Shown: positions 10,553 to 23,200 of the stretch, piece after piece
How the letters are laid out: each line of letters begins with the position of its first letter
How positions within the stretch are numbered: the stretch's first letter is position 1
Made by a program: the position numbers and the translations under genes
Origin: Branchiostoma floridae
Taxonomy: Eukaryota > Chordata > Leptocardii > Amphioxiformes > Branchiostomatidae
Assembly (NCBI RefSeq): GCF_000003815.2
Contig: NW_023365749.1
Span: 192,468 to 255,580, forward strand
Direction of reading: 5' to 3'
Length of the DNA: 63,113 bases
Notes under the pieces: model-generated
The model's input: the letters and a program-made list of their open reading frames with translations, nothing else
Told to the model about the DNA's origin: nothing
Database searches by the model: none

Positions 10553-13500
10553 GTGAGTGTGATGAGGAACTTGCCTCCATCTGCATGGGATGGCTATGTG
10601 AATGTCATCCATTGGTAACTAAATGCGTATCGCTGCATGTCTGTAATGATCGTTTTCAGTAGCACAATCGTAAAGTGGTATCCTGGGTACCATCGACTCG
10701 ATCACTATCCATGGATGTTTATAATAGTACGCGCATCACTAATAGTCATTGGGCCAGGACCCCAAATTTCACATATCATTACCCTCCGGGATGGCAAATT
10801 CTCCTTGTTATTTTTAATAGTAGAAGGCCAGTGGAATGTATTTTGATGTGATAGCCATTCATTCTGGTATGGTAGCTTTCTACCAGCTATCAGCCTTCAA
10901 AACTATCATCATCTAAATGATCTGAAAAAAAGGGGGAAGGGCCAGAAAATTAAACCTTAATATTTTTCCATGACAATTCACAGGCTAGAAGAACCTGCTA
11001 AGAGGATCATAAAGATATCAATTGATTTTCGATATCATGATTCAACACAAAATCATGACCACCTAAAATGACATTTTAGTGACTTTTCCTCTGGCCCATG
11101 GACTATGATAGATCAAAAATTATAAAAGAACTGCGGGCATGAACTCACACACGGGGATGGTACACAGTTATTCTAAAGTGGTCGAAAAAGTTAATGCTAT
11201 ATGTATTACCTGGATACAATCAATTATGGAAACTATAAAGATATCAAAATAAAATGAATAAAGTCAACAGGAGATTCCTCTACATACCAGAGACTACGAA
11301 TGGGGGACATTGTTGCATTAAATGCCTCTGCTTTATACACAGGGCGGAGAAACGGCAGAAAGAGTGTCTGGCCAGGCGTCTCAACTGTTTGTGTCTAAGG
11401 TTTTCCAGCAATACAAAGTAAGGCCAAGAACAAATACCTTGTACATAATTTCTATTCTTAGAAAAAATCTATCATTCTGTGATTTGAAATACATTTAACT
11501 ATTAAAGATGCTAATACTGTATATACCCTACGTTTCTGCAGGGTAAGAAACTTTGGTTAGTGAAGAGGAGAGTGGCGGCGGATGTCAAACAAGTGACGTT
11601 TGTAGTGACATTGCTATAATTGTTATAGGTGGATGGTGGTAAGCTCAAAATACAGGTGTCTCTGTAAGTATTTCCACAACTGTGTAAGGCAGTGATAGTT
11701 ACAAACGATACTTTGTAGGATTTTGTCATGATGTTGTCCTGTTATGTGACCATGAATAGCTAGAGGATAAAGTTAATTTGGATCATTAAAAACGAAATCA
11801 ATGGGTCATTGTAGAAAGCATAAGGAAAATGGGTAAGGAAGTAAGTATAGATAGTTCATACCTAAATCACACAGTATCTTCAATATTTGTGATTCCCTTG
11901 TTCATTTTATCCAGACATCACCCCTCACATCCCCTTACTCACAGAAAGAGTGGGGTTGAGATGGAGGGACCTGGCCGGCCGGCTGGGCTTCTCTACAGAC
12001 GACATAGATGGGATTGTCGCTGGGGTCCGTAACCATGACGACCAGTCCTGCTGCACGGCCATGTTGGGACAGTGGCAGCAGCGGAGGGAAGGCGAGGGGA
12101 TCTTGAAACTGCAGGTCATGGAGGGAATTCTGTCTGACATGGGTCTGGAAGACATAGTTCATGTAATTCATGAACGACAAGGTACTTCAAAGTGTTCAAG
12201 TTCAAAATGGCATGCAGATCGGGGTAAAAAATGCATGAACTACAATCACCAAAGTATTGTAAGTTGCTATAGGGAAGGGGCAGGTATTGTAGCATGTTTT
12301 TGCCAGTTCGAGCATTCAGAAAATAAAGATATTCAAGAAGAATTGTAATAATTAAAACAGCATTTTTCTGCTTTCATCTGCTTTATGGTTCCTTTAATTT
12401 GCCAATTTGACTGACCGTTGAACGGTCTATTTGCTATGTTTGTGTCGGTAACATTGTTGTTTTTACTCATCTTTCAACAGATCGTCTTGTTGCGGGGCTA
12501 AAAGCATTGATGAAGACGCAAGAATTCATAACCGACAACATGGATAAAGACACTATAGTCAGGTTCACGGAAATGAGAGGGCGCTCAGTCAAACAGGTGC
12601 ACTTCTTTTGATGTGACGCTCGGCCATTGATGCGTGACTGTAAACTACAGTGGGGAAAAATATAACGTTGAACTTCCTAATGCTAGAATTGTGATAATGT
12701 TGAACTTATGTCATACAACCAGTCCAACAGGTTTCTGTGTGTATCTGGGTGTGCCCAGTAAATGGTTTATCTTGTTATGCTATTTTGTTATGGATTTCTT
12801 AATCTCTGGCAGTGTATAAGGTCAAAAAATTGACTTTTGGCAAAAGGTTAATATTGTTACATTGTACAAAGTTCACTTTTCCGGGGAAAAACTTGATATC
12901 GGGGTCATTTAAACCCATAGCTCAGTAGCGCTTGCATGTGAAAGTGCAACGTTAGAAACCTGACATGACAAATCAAAAGTCTCTTATTCTACCTTTCGTC
13001 AGAAGTATCTATTACTTGTCAATTCATTGGAAACATCTACTTTTGAAAATAAAAAGAAGTCAAAAACCGCAATGACTGTCACTGTGATAGGCACGGTCAA
13101 GTGACTGGAAATAATCATTTAGCTTAACTGAATATCTGAGGTTTCTCTGTGTATCTGGGTGTGCCCAGTGAAGGGTTTATCTTGTTATGCCATTTTGTTA
13201 TGGATTTCTTAATTTCTGGCAGTTTATAAGGTCCACAAATTGACTTTTGCCAAAAGGTTCCTATTGTTACATTGTACAAAGTTTACTTTTCCGGGGAAAA
13301 ACTGGATAGTGTCATTTAAACTCATAGCACGGTAACCTGATCACCCTTAGATAGATCCGTCATCTTGTTGCTGACAAACGGGACTGGAAGAAACTTACAG
13401 TCGCCTGCGTAGCTTCTGACCAACGATGATGATGTTTTGTTGTGTAATTACTTCACCGATACTGAACTTCCTTACAGGCATCGTCTTCAGAACTACTAGT

Positions 13501-16500
13501 ACTGATGAATGAGTTGGTAGATTGCATCAAAACACCAGAAGACTATGACTACCTTTTGCAGTTACTGGAAGAAAGTGGGCAACATTACCTTTCGAAGGAA
13601 ATTAAAACCTTTGAACCAGTGAGTATTCTACCATCGTTGTGAAAATCAAAACGGTATAAATGTTGATGAAAGTTATACATCCTGGTCAACGATCTTTAGC
13701 TATATTATTGACTGACATAGTGACAACTGAACATATCCAAAAAGGTAAATATGTATAAATGTAAGATGTAAGAATGTTTCATATTACACGCGAGTGTCTT
13801 AATGTAAATTATCGCTGCAAATAGTTTGTGGACATGATTCAGAAATCACTAAAGTTTCGTTGTTTTTTTCGCAGAAGACAAGTCATAAGAAGCCTAAAGT
13901 AGGACCACTCAAGAGACTTCCACATCACAGAGCAACGATTGAAGCTGATGAATCAATAGCTAAAGGTATATATGGCTAAAAAAAACTCGGCCGGATAGAT
14001 TTCTCTTAGTGGTCAATGACAATTCTTCTGAATCCTTTGCAGCTTAGATTCCAACAAAATGACATGTGATTTATCATGTTGTGGGTTTGTAATAATTTTT
14101 TTAAAAACACAAACTAGGTGAGGACTGAACTCTACACACATACATGTACACATGTAATAAAACTTAGTTACGTTTCCATTAAGGGGCTGACGACGTATCG
14201 GAAACAAAGCCATTTTCTCTAGATGTTACGCCTATTGTTCATAGCCAAATTGTACTCGTTCCTTGCAGAAAAGAGCACAGCTAATATCACCACACCTTCA
14301 AGCACAATGGCACAGAGCGAGTCTTCTAATAGGACACAGATCGTGAGTTCGAAGCAAAGAGTCAAATTAATGTTCGTTGGACAAACTGGGTCTGGCAAGA
14401 CAAGTCTTTGCCTGACAATGATTGGTGGAGAGGCCCACATAGAGGACGAGTCAGACAGAACAATAGGGGTGGACATCAGGTCGTACATCGATCAAACACA
14501 TGGTGTAGAGTACAAAATCTATGACTTTGGCGGCCATGACGTGTATCATTACACACATCGTTTCTTCCTGACACACCTGGGGCTGTATCTGCTGTGTGTT
14601 GACCTACCGGGCTACAGGTCAGGGGAGTTCCAGGAGCGGGTAGGCAAGTGGATGACATCCATCTCTTCCCACGTGACAAAACCATCCCTGCTTGTTGTGG
14701 GGACGAAACGTGATGAAGGTGACGTCATGGAGAAGATTGCATTGTTGGAGAGGGATATCAAGTCCGCCGAGACAGCAGTCAGGCAGGCGCTGGAGAAGGA
14801 GGTCAGCAGATGCCAGGAAACTCTTGACAGCCGAGAGCAAGGTCTAAGTCTTCGTGGGAAAGATGATCACTTTGTCGGCTTGTCACGTGAAGAAGTACTG
14901 GACAAGCAAACGTCGCTGCAGAAGCTACTGGATTGCCGCCCTGGAAACCTAATTGACGTCCACATCGTACCAGTGAGCAGTAAGAGTAATGAAGGAATAG
15001 ATGTACTTAGGCGGAAAATGGCGGAGATTGTGCAAGAGCGCATCGGTGTGTCCAGCAGTCGGCAGCTGCCACAATCTTGGTCTGAGTTTGATAACCTTAT
15101 CAAACAGGAGACATCCAAATCTTACCTGGACCTCACAGAGTGCAAACGACGAGGAAGTGATGTTGGGATGGACAACACTGATGTGCTGAATGCTCTGGAG
15201 TATCTTCATGTAACGGGGGAGATCCTCTTCTACAGGCACATCCGGGGTATGGAGGATAAGGTGTTTCAGGACCCCGGCATCATTCTGAAGCTTTTAAAGC
15301 AACTGTTTCGACATGACATGGCCCAGCATCTACAGAAGGCAGAAAAGTTAATGCCCACGGACAGGCAGAAGTTTCTGGAGGAAGGTGTTGTTAGTAAAGA
15401 GTTCGTTGACGCTGTTCTACCAAAGGAGGCAGAATCGTTCCAGCTTCTCCTGCCACTGATGAAACACTTCGGCCTCTGCTTCAAGAGAACTGTCACCATG
15501 ATGGCTAATCTTCCCAATGCCAATGAAGGCGAGATAGCTGCACATTGGTCTGACACTGTTCAAGAAGGTACAAAGGAGGTCAAGTTAACAATGAAGTCAC
15601 TCGATGTCAACAGCGGACACCCGATTGGGTTAGGAGAGTCTCTTGCCTGCCGCATGATACTGATGAGTGAGGAAGGGCGGCGCCTTGTGAAGAGGAATGC
15701 TGTTATAAACAGAATGGGAATGATGGATGTGATGTACCGCCGTTTAGATAACGAGGAAGAGAAGCGAACACAAGAAGTGCGAACCTCCGACAAGATAGTG
15801 GACGAGATCTACCTTCGCGCTGACAACAAGGAAGCCTGGCGGGGGATGAAGGAGTTGGTGAAGAAGATCAAGCCTTGTCTAGAAGAATATCAAGCAAGAC
15901 TGAGCGAAGATCGCGTAACTGTAACAGGAGACAAGGAGGTAGAATCTATCCCTCTGGAGGCTTTACATAAGCATACTGGGGAGGACTTGGACAGGATTTT
16001 CCTTGGAGAGTGGGCAGAGCCTACATGGCAGCCAGGTGTATCCGGTGCTGACAAGATGAACAAGTACATGATAGGTAAGGATGGTTTGTTTCTTTTAAGG
16101 CAATAGACCGCTCAAAGCGTAGAGACTTTAATAGTAGTATAAGACAGATACACAGACATGCAAACATTTGGCGCACCTACACCAATATTTTTAAAGGTTG
16201 CTGCAGTAAAGTTTGACCAATTGGGATCAGTCCACTTTGGCTGATGTAAAAGATGAATATATCCACACTTCGAACTTTCATGGTCTAAAATGATTAGTCA
16301 CTAAAACGTTGCTGCAATAAGCAGGACTCACATTATGGTTATGTTCTCCCACAGACAATGGTCTGTATGACGTAAGTTCCAAACTCGGATACAGTTGGAG
16401 CCGTCTAGCATCTGATCTCAACCTGACAAGAATGGAGATTAACCAGATTGAGAACAACCGCGGACTGACCAGAAACACCCAGCGGGCATTCCGGGCGCTG

Positions 16501-17170
16501 AAGCAGTGGAGGAAGAAGTCTGGACATGGACCTCTGCACTACCTCCCTCAGCTGGTAGGGGCTCTGAAGAACATGGAGGAACTCAGCCTGGATGGGGATG
16601 TTACGGCTTTTCTACAGGTTTGTACATTCATGCCTTCTCAGTAGCAATAGATTGTATTTCTTTGCATTTTTCCTTCTACTGTAAAGATCAGTTAAGCAAC
16701 CATGATGCAAGTTTTATTATTTATAACAAGCATTTTAGGTTGGTTGATCCTTGTTAGCAACACCATAGTACTTCAGCTCTATCGTGTAGAGTTATCATAA
16801 TGCTTTTTTTTAAACCTGGCAATATCAAACTTCATTGCTTTGGTTTTCATCTCACTCCTATTACTAACTGTATTAAATCCTGTTCACCTATACAGTGTTG
16901 ATACAGTTATCAAATTTCGACATGACCAAAAATACGAACAACGGACAAATAAGTTCTTCTTTTAAATATTTTGGATTGTAATCTCCATGTGCTTGTTCCA
17001 TGGACACAGGAATATCGTCACAACTTGCCCCAGGTGACTGTCAGTCCTGAGGAGCACATGGATATTCAAGGGGTGTTCAAATGGTAAGGTTTCTTATTGA
17101 ATTGTTTTTGTGATGTTCATTATAATTATATGACGATAATACATATGCGTTTTTCATTCTATAACACTAT

Positions 17171-17209
<39 letters not shown>

Positions 17210-20200
17210 ATACCATAATGTGGCCATAGATTATATTTCGTTGCAAGCAAAGAATCTTGGTGAGAAGTATTTTACATTCTCCCAACTTTCATTAACAGGT
17301 CGCTGCCTCACGAGGGCAAGTTTTACTGCCAGAACTCGGATCTCCACGTCATCACCCCCTACCCCCTGTACGTGACTAGTCGGAGCTGGTCTGCAGAACC
17401 GTGGAAGTACGAGTCAGACTGGGTACCTGTGGGGCCGCTGGTCCACTTCCAGTTCCGCTCTGACGATGCCACAGAGCCATTGGAGATTGACCAGTCAGAT
17501 CAGTCAGATTATTCAGATCAGTCAGATCAGTCAGATCAGTCAGATCGGTCAGATCAGTTAGATCGGTCAGATCAGTTAGATCAGTTAGATCAGTCAGATC
17601 AGTTAGATCTCTGGTCTGCAGAACCGTGGAGGTACGGGTCAGACTGGGTACCTGCGGGGCCGCTGTTCCACTTCCAGTTCCGCGCTGACGATGCCACAGA
17701 GCCAGTGGAGATTGACTTCCCTCACATTGTCGAATTGACAGGTACAGAAGCTCTAAAACTCAATCATATCACTTTTAACAGTTCTCAGCTCTAACATCAC
17801 TCTATGACTTAGGTGATAGGATGCTGGTGCACTATCACATGTTATTATTCAATATCATTATTGTTATTATCATTGCAAAGTGTATTGTACTTTTCATGCT
17901 TCATTGTTGAAATAAGTTACTAATTTATGTACAGTGTCAAAATGAAATTGTCTTTGTCATAAAGCAATAACAAAAACTACCAACCAGGACTTAACATTGA
18001 TGTCTGGCTAAGGCAATAAAACATACATTCCAAACCAACTTATTCTTGAATTTAAAAAAATCCAACAGATGTTGATGTGAAGGTGGCCTGCATGAATGAT
18101 CGCCATAAGCACAAACTCCTCCCTGCTGAACAAGTCAAGCCCGGACATGTCACCGCTCTCTTGAGGAGAGACGCCCGGGTTGGTCCTGTGGGCAGGAGAC
18201 GTGCGGTCTGCGCAGCTCTTAACATAGGTGTGTAGATACGTCGATGAAATTAGACATCCAGGTAATGAGGCCAAGGCCATAAATCAGTTACTCAAGCAAC
18301 TGGATATGATTTTGGAATTTTCTTGAATAACTGTTATCTTGAGTAGGTCTCAAGCTTATACCTTTACATGAACATCGCTATGCATACTAGAAGAAACATT
18401 CAGTAACAATATGGATTTGTAAACTAAGTGAGCTGTAATTGTCACTTAAGACGCAACGATTACAGGGTAGGTAAGACATGAATCAGCATGTACTTTGTCA
18501 CCACCAAATGTAGAAGATGCCAGGTATGGACCCCCACACGACCTGAAGGCTCTAGAAGAGACACTGGCTACCATGGAGCAGCCTGATCTATCCAAGACTG
18601 TGCGCAGGATGTTTGTGGTAAATCTGCTTCTAAATATTTGTCATGACATATATTGACTTATCCAATGACTAAATTGTCAGTAGTCATTCTTTTTTTTTTA
18701 GATAAGGCCATTTTCACAGCTACCTATTGTGAACAATTATTATCCAATCTTCAAAACATAAGTGCTATTTGACAAAGGATTGTTGTTGTTGATACTATTG
18801 ATTGTTAACTTAAACTATTCATTATTACCATTTCAGGACCATATTTCGTCAATGGAAGAGATGGACGTGCAATCTGATGTTGCCACTAACCAGGAAGGAA
18901 ACATAAATTTGTAAGTTTTCATATCTGTATAATTCACATACATCATGTGAAGAGAAATTCACGTTTGGTTATTTCCATCAAATGATAATCACATGAACAT
19001 AAATTGTTTTTGTTATCATGCGCTTTAGTTTTTAGCCTTTACCGAGGGCCTTTGGGAAGCTATAGTAGGAAAAACTACGACTACATTGATGGGTATTTGT
19101 CTATGAAGAAAGTCAAGTTGAAGTAAATCTTGTAATCATGTTTTCAGTTGTGTAAAACTTCCGTGCAAAGGAAAGTACATCTGCAAAGACACAGACATCG
19201 GGATCGTCACATCCTGTCCCATGACGATGACGTATCAGACAGAACCCCTGCCTGACCAATGGGAACACCAGGAGGACTGGATGCATGTCGGGCCCGTGTT
19301 TAACATCCAGTCTGACGTTCCAGAGGACGGACCTGTGGAACTCCTGCTGCCGCACATCCTGGATCTGTCAGACTGCAACATAATGGGTGCGTACTGCATA
19401 GTTGGACGAGTTCTGTGCTGTTCCTGAACAGTTTACAGAACGCTAGAGCTCAATTGCCAAATCTTTATGACTCGAATTTTGGCGCTCATTGATTCATTAA
19501 TCTTTGCTCTAGCTTAGATTGCTAGTCTTGTATGCTTTCGATTACAAATCTCCGATGCCCTGTATTAAGTCGACAATAACTGTGTATTTTTCCCTTCTGT
19601 GTACAGATATCCCTGCAGAGGAGGCCAAAGTCGTTCATATTGCAGACAAGAAGGAAGAGTTGCTACCATGTGTGATCACGCCTACACACTCCATCTTCCG
19701 TCGTTGCAAGGGAAGCTTGGGGTTCAGCGCAGTGAAAAGGAAACTTGGGATGAAAACCAAAAGAAAGGGCCTCTTTGTCATGATAAAATCGCCATGGGCA
19801 AGCTACGGTGTAGATATGAAGGCCTTTATTCTCTCTCACACCAAGGTCATGATAAAAGTAAGTTTCATCAGCTATCAATATTTCTGTTGTTGTTCTACCA
19901 GCCATTAGCGACAACGTATGACATATCAAGGCTAATGATATAGATATCAATCATGAAATTAAAATTAAGCAGTTTACGGGAGGCAGCAAAATTTCACCGA
20001 GGGTATAAAGAAAAAGAAACGGCCAGGTAAAAGATACGCATCGCTAAAATGGACGTGACGGAGAGGCGGTGAATGACAACATAGGAATAGAATAGACTAG
20101 AGTAGAATAGAATAGAATAGAATAGAATAGAAAAGAATAGAATAGAATAGAATAGAATAGAATAGAATAGGATAGAATAGAATAGAATAGAATAGAATAG

Positions 20201-23200
20201 GAATCATCAGAAAGCGACCATTTGCCGAACAGCTTGCGTAAAGATATAGATGAGTACCATAGACATTATGTGCAGCCCCACACTTACGTAAGCCCCATGG
20301 CGGTAGGCTCATAGCCTAAAGGGGTTTAGTATGGTGCAGATGAGTTGTATGGTACAATGTAATTATGTTCTTTAATGCGTTTCTACAATAATTATTGCAG
20401 ACTTTACAAGACGACCTAGGAGCCCTTTGTGAGGACGGCCAATCCTACTCCCTGTTGTACAGCAGACCCTGCAAAGTGATGCATGAGAAAACATATTGTT
20501 TGCACGTTGATATGAAGAACGGTAAAATATTGGCACACGATCCAGAGGTAGGTCGTCTTGGGACGTATTACTTCAGCAGTAACAATGCTTTTTGAAACTT
20601 CATTAGCACGTTATTAATGCAAATCACTTATAGAAAGAAACTATATACAACAACACAAAACATTCTACTGTCTACGTGTATCTTTCTTAGCCACCGAGTG
20701 GCATTCAATATGAGGACACATTGGGCGATGGTACGTACCCAGCAGAGAGGTTCGAAATCACCATCCAGAGTGGCAGCGATGGAGCTGTCATGAAACTGGA
20801 CGCACGCCTCCGTCCTGCGGACCAGGATGGTGAAGATACCTGCAAGATGACCAAGTTCATAGGTGTTGTAACATTTTCTATATTTTATAAAAGCTGTTGA
20901 TGGATTGAAGTGCTTCGATAAACGGAGTGAATCGAAAAACGAAATCTTACAAGATGTCATTTCTGTCCAACATCTCAGTGCACCATCCCACAGAACTGAA
21001 TGATTATAGATCTAAGATGAATTTGTTCATCTCAATGAGAAACTATATAACATTTTGACCATAGAGCTACCGGGTACCATCCAACCGTCGAGCACCAGCC
21101 AACCGCCTGATACTTCAAGCCAAGGAGCTACAGCAGCAGCTTTACCCACTTCAACTCTGAACACGCTTCCGACTGGTAAGTAACCATAGCCATCACTTTC
21201 AAGGGCTTATTCATATCATTCGAGGAAAGTCTGCAGGGATCTATATCAAATGAAATCAGGTTCCATGGCCAACCCTTTAAATTTAGTTCTGGTATGTATA
21301 CCTGTGATAATGTAGGTTTAAGCTTGAAGTCTCTGATGATCAACAGAAACAAACTGCAACGAATGCACCTGCAGTGTTTTACAATATATATCATGTGATA
21401 TCTGGTTTTGACAATAGAACAGCCGAGCACCAGCCGACCAGCTGGTTCTTCAAAGCAAGGAGCTTCTGAACCAGATTCGACTTCCTCAACACTGGCCACG
21501 CGTCCGACTGGTAAGTGACCATCCCTTTTGAGGACGCATTCATATTATTCGAGAAAGAACCTGATATCCGATACCTGTGATAATGTAGTTTTAAGCTTAA
21601 CTAAAACAGACACTAACTACGACGAATGCTCTTGCAGTTTTTACCATGTATCATGTGATATTTTGGCTTTGACTACAGAACCATCGAGCACCAGCCGACC
21701 GCCTGGTCCTTCTATTCATGGAGCTGCAGCAGTTGATTTGACTGCCTCAGTACTGGATACGCCTCCGACTGGTAAGTGACGAGCACTACCTGCGAATTTT
21801 CTGTTGCTATGTGGGGACATTAGTAGTTCAATCGTTCCTTAAAATGGAAAACATGTGCCAATGTTGCTTTAAGTCTGTGATGCAAGCAGGAACTCAACAC
21901 CGTGAATGCTCTCGCGACGGAAAGACTTCCACTGGCAGAAGCTACATTTGCAAATAGATTCATATCGCTTCATCTAACTTTGTGTAACTTGCAATTCAAA
22001 TAAAGTAAGATGTTGAGGCGCGCACCCATATATGCCACCTTCTTGATATGCACCACAACTTTTGTCTTATTCCATCTTTACCAAAGTGCAATGTTTTTCC
22101 TTCGCTTAGATTCGTCATAGAAGCCATCAATACATATGTTATGATAAGTACTAAGTAAGTGTCTCCACTTACGTATAACAATGAGAGGTTCTAATTTCTG
22201 TCCCAAATGAACCATCACAAACACATATGTCCTCATGAATATGAAATTCCAGTGCAGTACTTCCCATTTAAACGTCCGTACATATTCAACCCACAGGGCC
22301 CACGAAACCCCTAGTGCTGCTGATCAATGACGAGTATGGCACGAAAAAAGGCGGAATCTCAACCATCAACTACCAAGTGGCACAGGATCTGACCCAAGCC
22401 GGAGCAGACGTCTTTTGTACAGTTCTTCGTGCGTCCGAAAGAGACATGGCGAGTGCAGTGGAGGACCATGTCACACTGATCAAACCCTTCCAAGACGCAG
22501 ACGACACAAGAGAACCGTCATTAGACTGGCTGGTATTTGAACACCGATATCGATACCCAAACCTTCCTGACGGTGTAGGCTGTATCATTGGTCATGCTGA
22601 CATCACAGACAAGGCAGCACGGAGAATCAAAGACGACCGGTACCCCCGGGCAGATCTGATCACCATCAACCACGTCCTACCAGAAGACACGGAGCGTTAC
22701 AAGGGAGGCCGAAAGCCAATGAAAGCCTGGGAGAAGGAAATGGACATACTGAAGACGTCCGATGGTGCGGCGGCTGTCTTTTCAGTGGGTAAACGGACAT
22801 ACAGCCACTATTCAACCATGTACAAAGGAGGCAAGAAACCCAGAAAGCACTACATGTACCTCCCAAGGCCATCCACCATATTCGCGAACGCCACAGTGGA
22901 CCCTGGTGGTGACGGACAGAAGGTCGTCCTGTCCATCGGTAGAGTAAGGGGCGTAGAGACGCTGAAAGGTCATACCCTCGCAGCAGGGTCATTGGGAGAA
23001 GTAGCAGAGAGGATCAACGTGGCATTTCGTGTGTGCGGCAGCAGCGATGATGTCGATGACTACGAGACGAGCAGGAGAATCCTGGAAGAAAGCCTGAAAA
23101 GCAGTAAGCTGGCACCCACCCTGCTGCCTTACAGGACGCAAGAGGACATCGTGCACGGCATGAAGATGGCGCATCTGGTCCTGATGCCGGCCCGCTCCGA

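Noticed and set aside
14223-14268. ATG at 14223 as the start of the Roc protein
   Set aside because: ccttgcag at 14261-14268 is a proper acceptor, the previous exon ends in the matching phase 1, and the sequence before it is intronic in both copies.
14219-15793. Minus-strand ORFs opposite the Roc-COR exon (and likewise opposite the glycosyltransferase exons)
   Set aside because: Antisense shadows of strongly coding plus-strand exons; no motif of their own.
18069-18227. Self-cleavage site in ZU5-1
   Set aside because: The aligned His and Phe-Ser are Cys and Arg-Val in both copies, so no FIIND-type site is present there.
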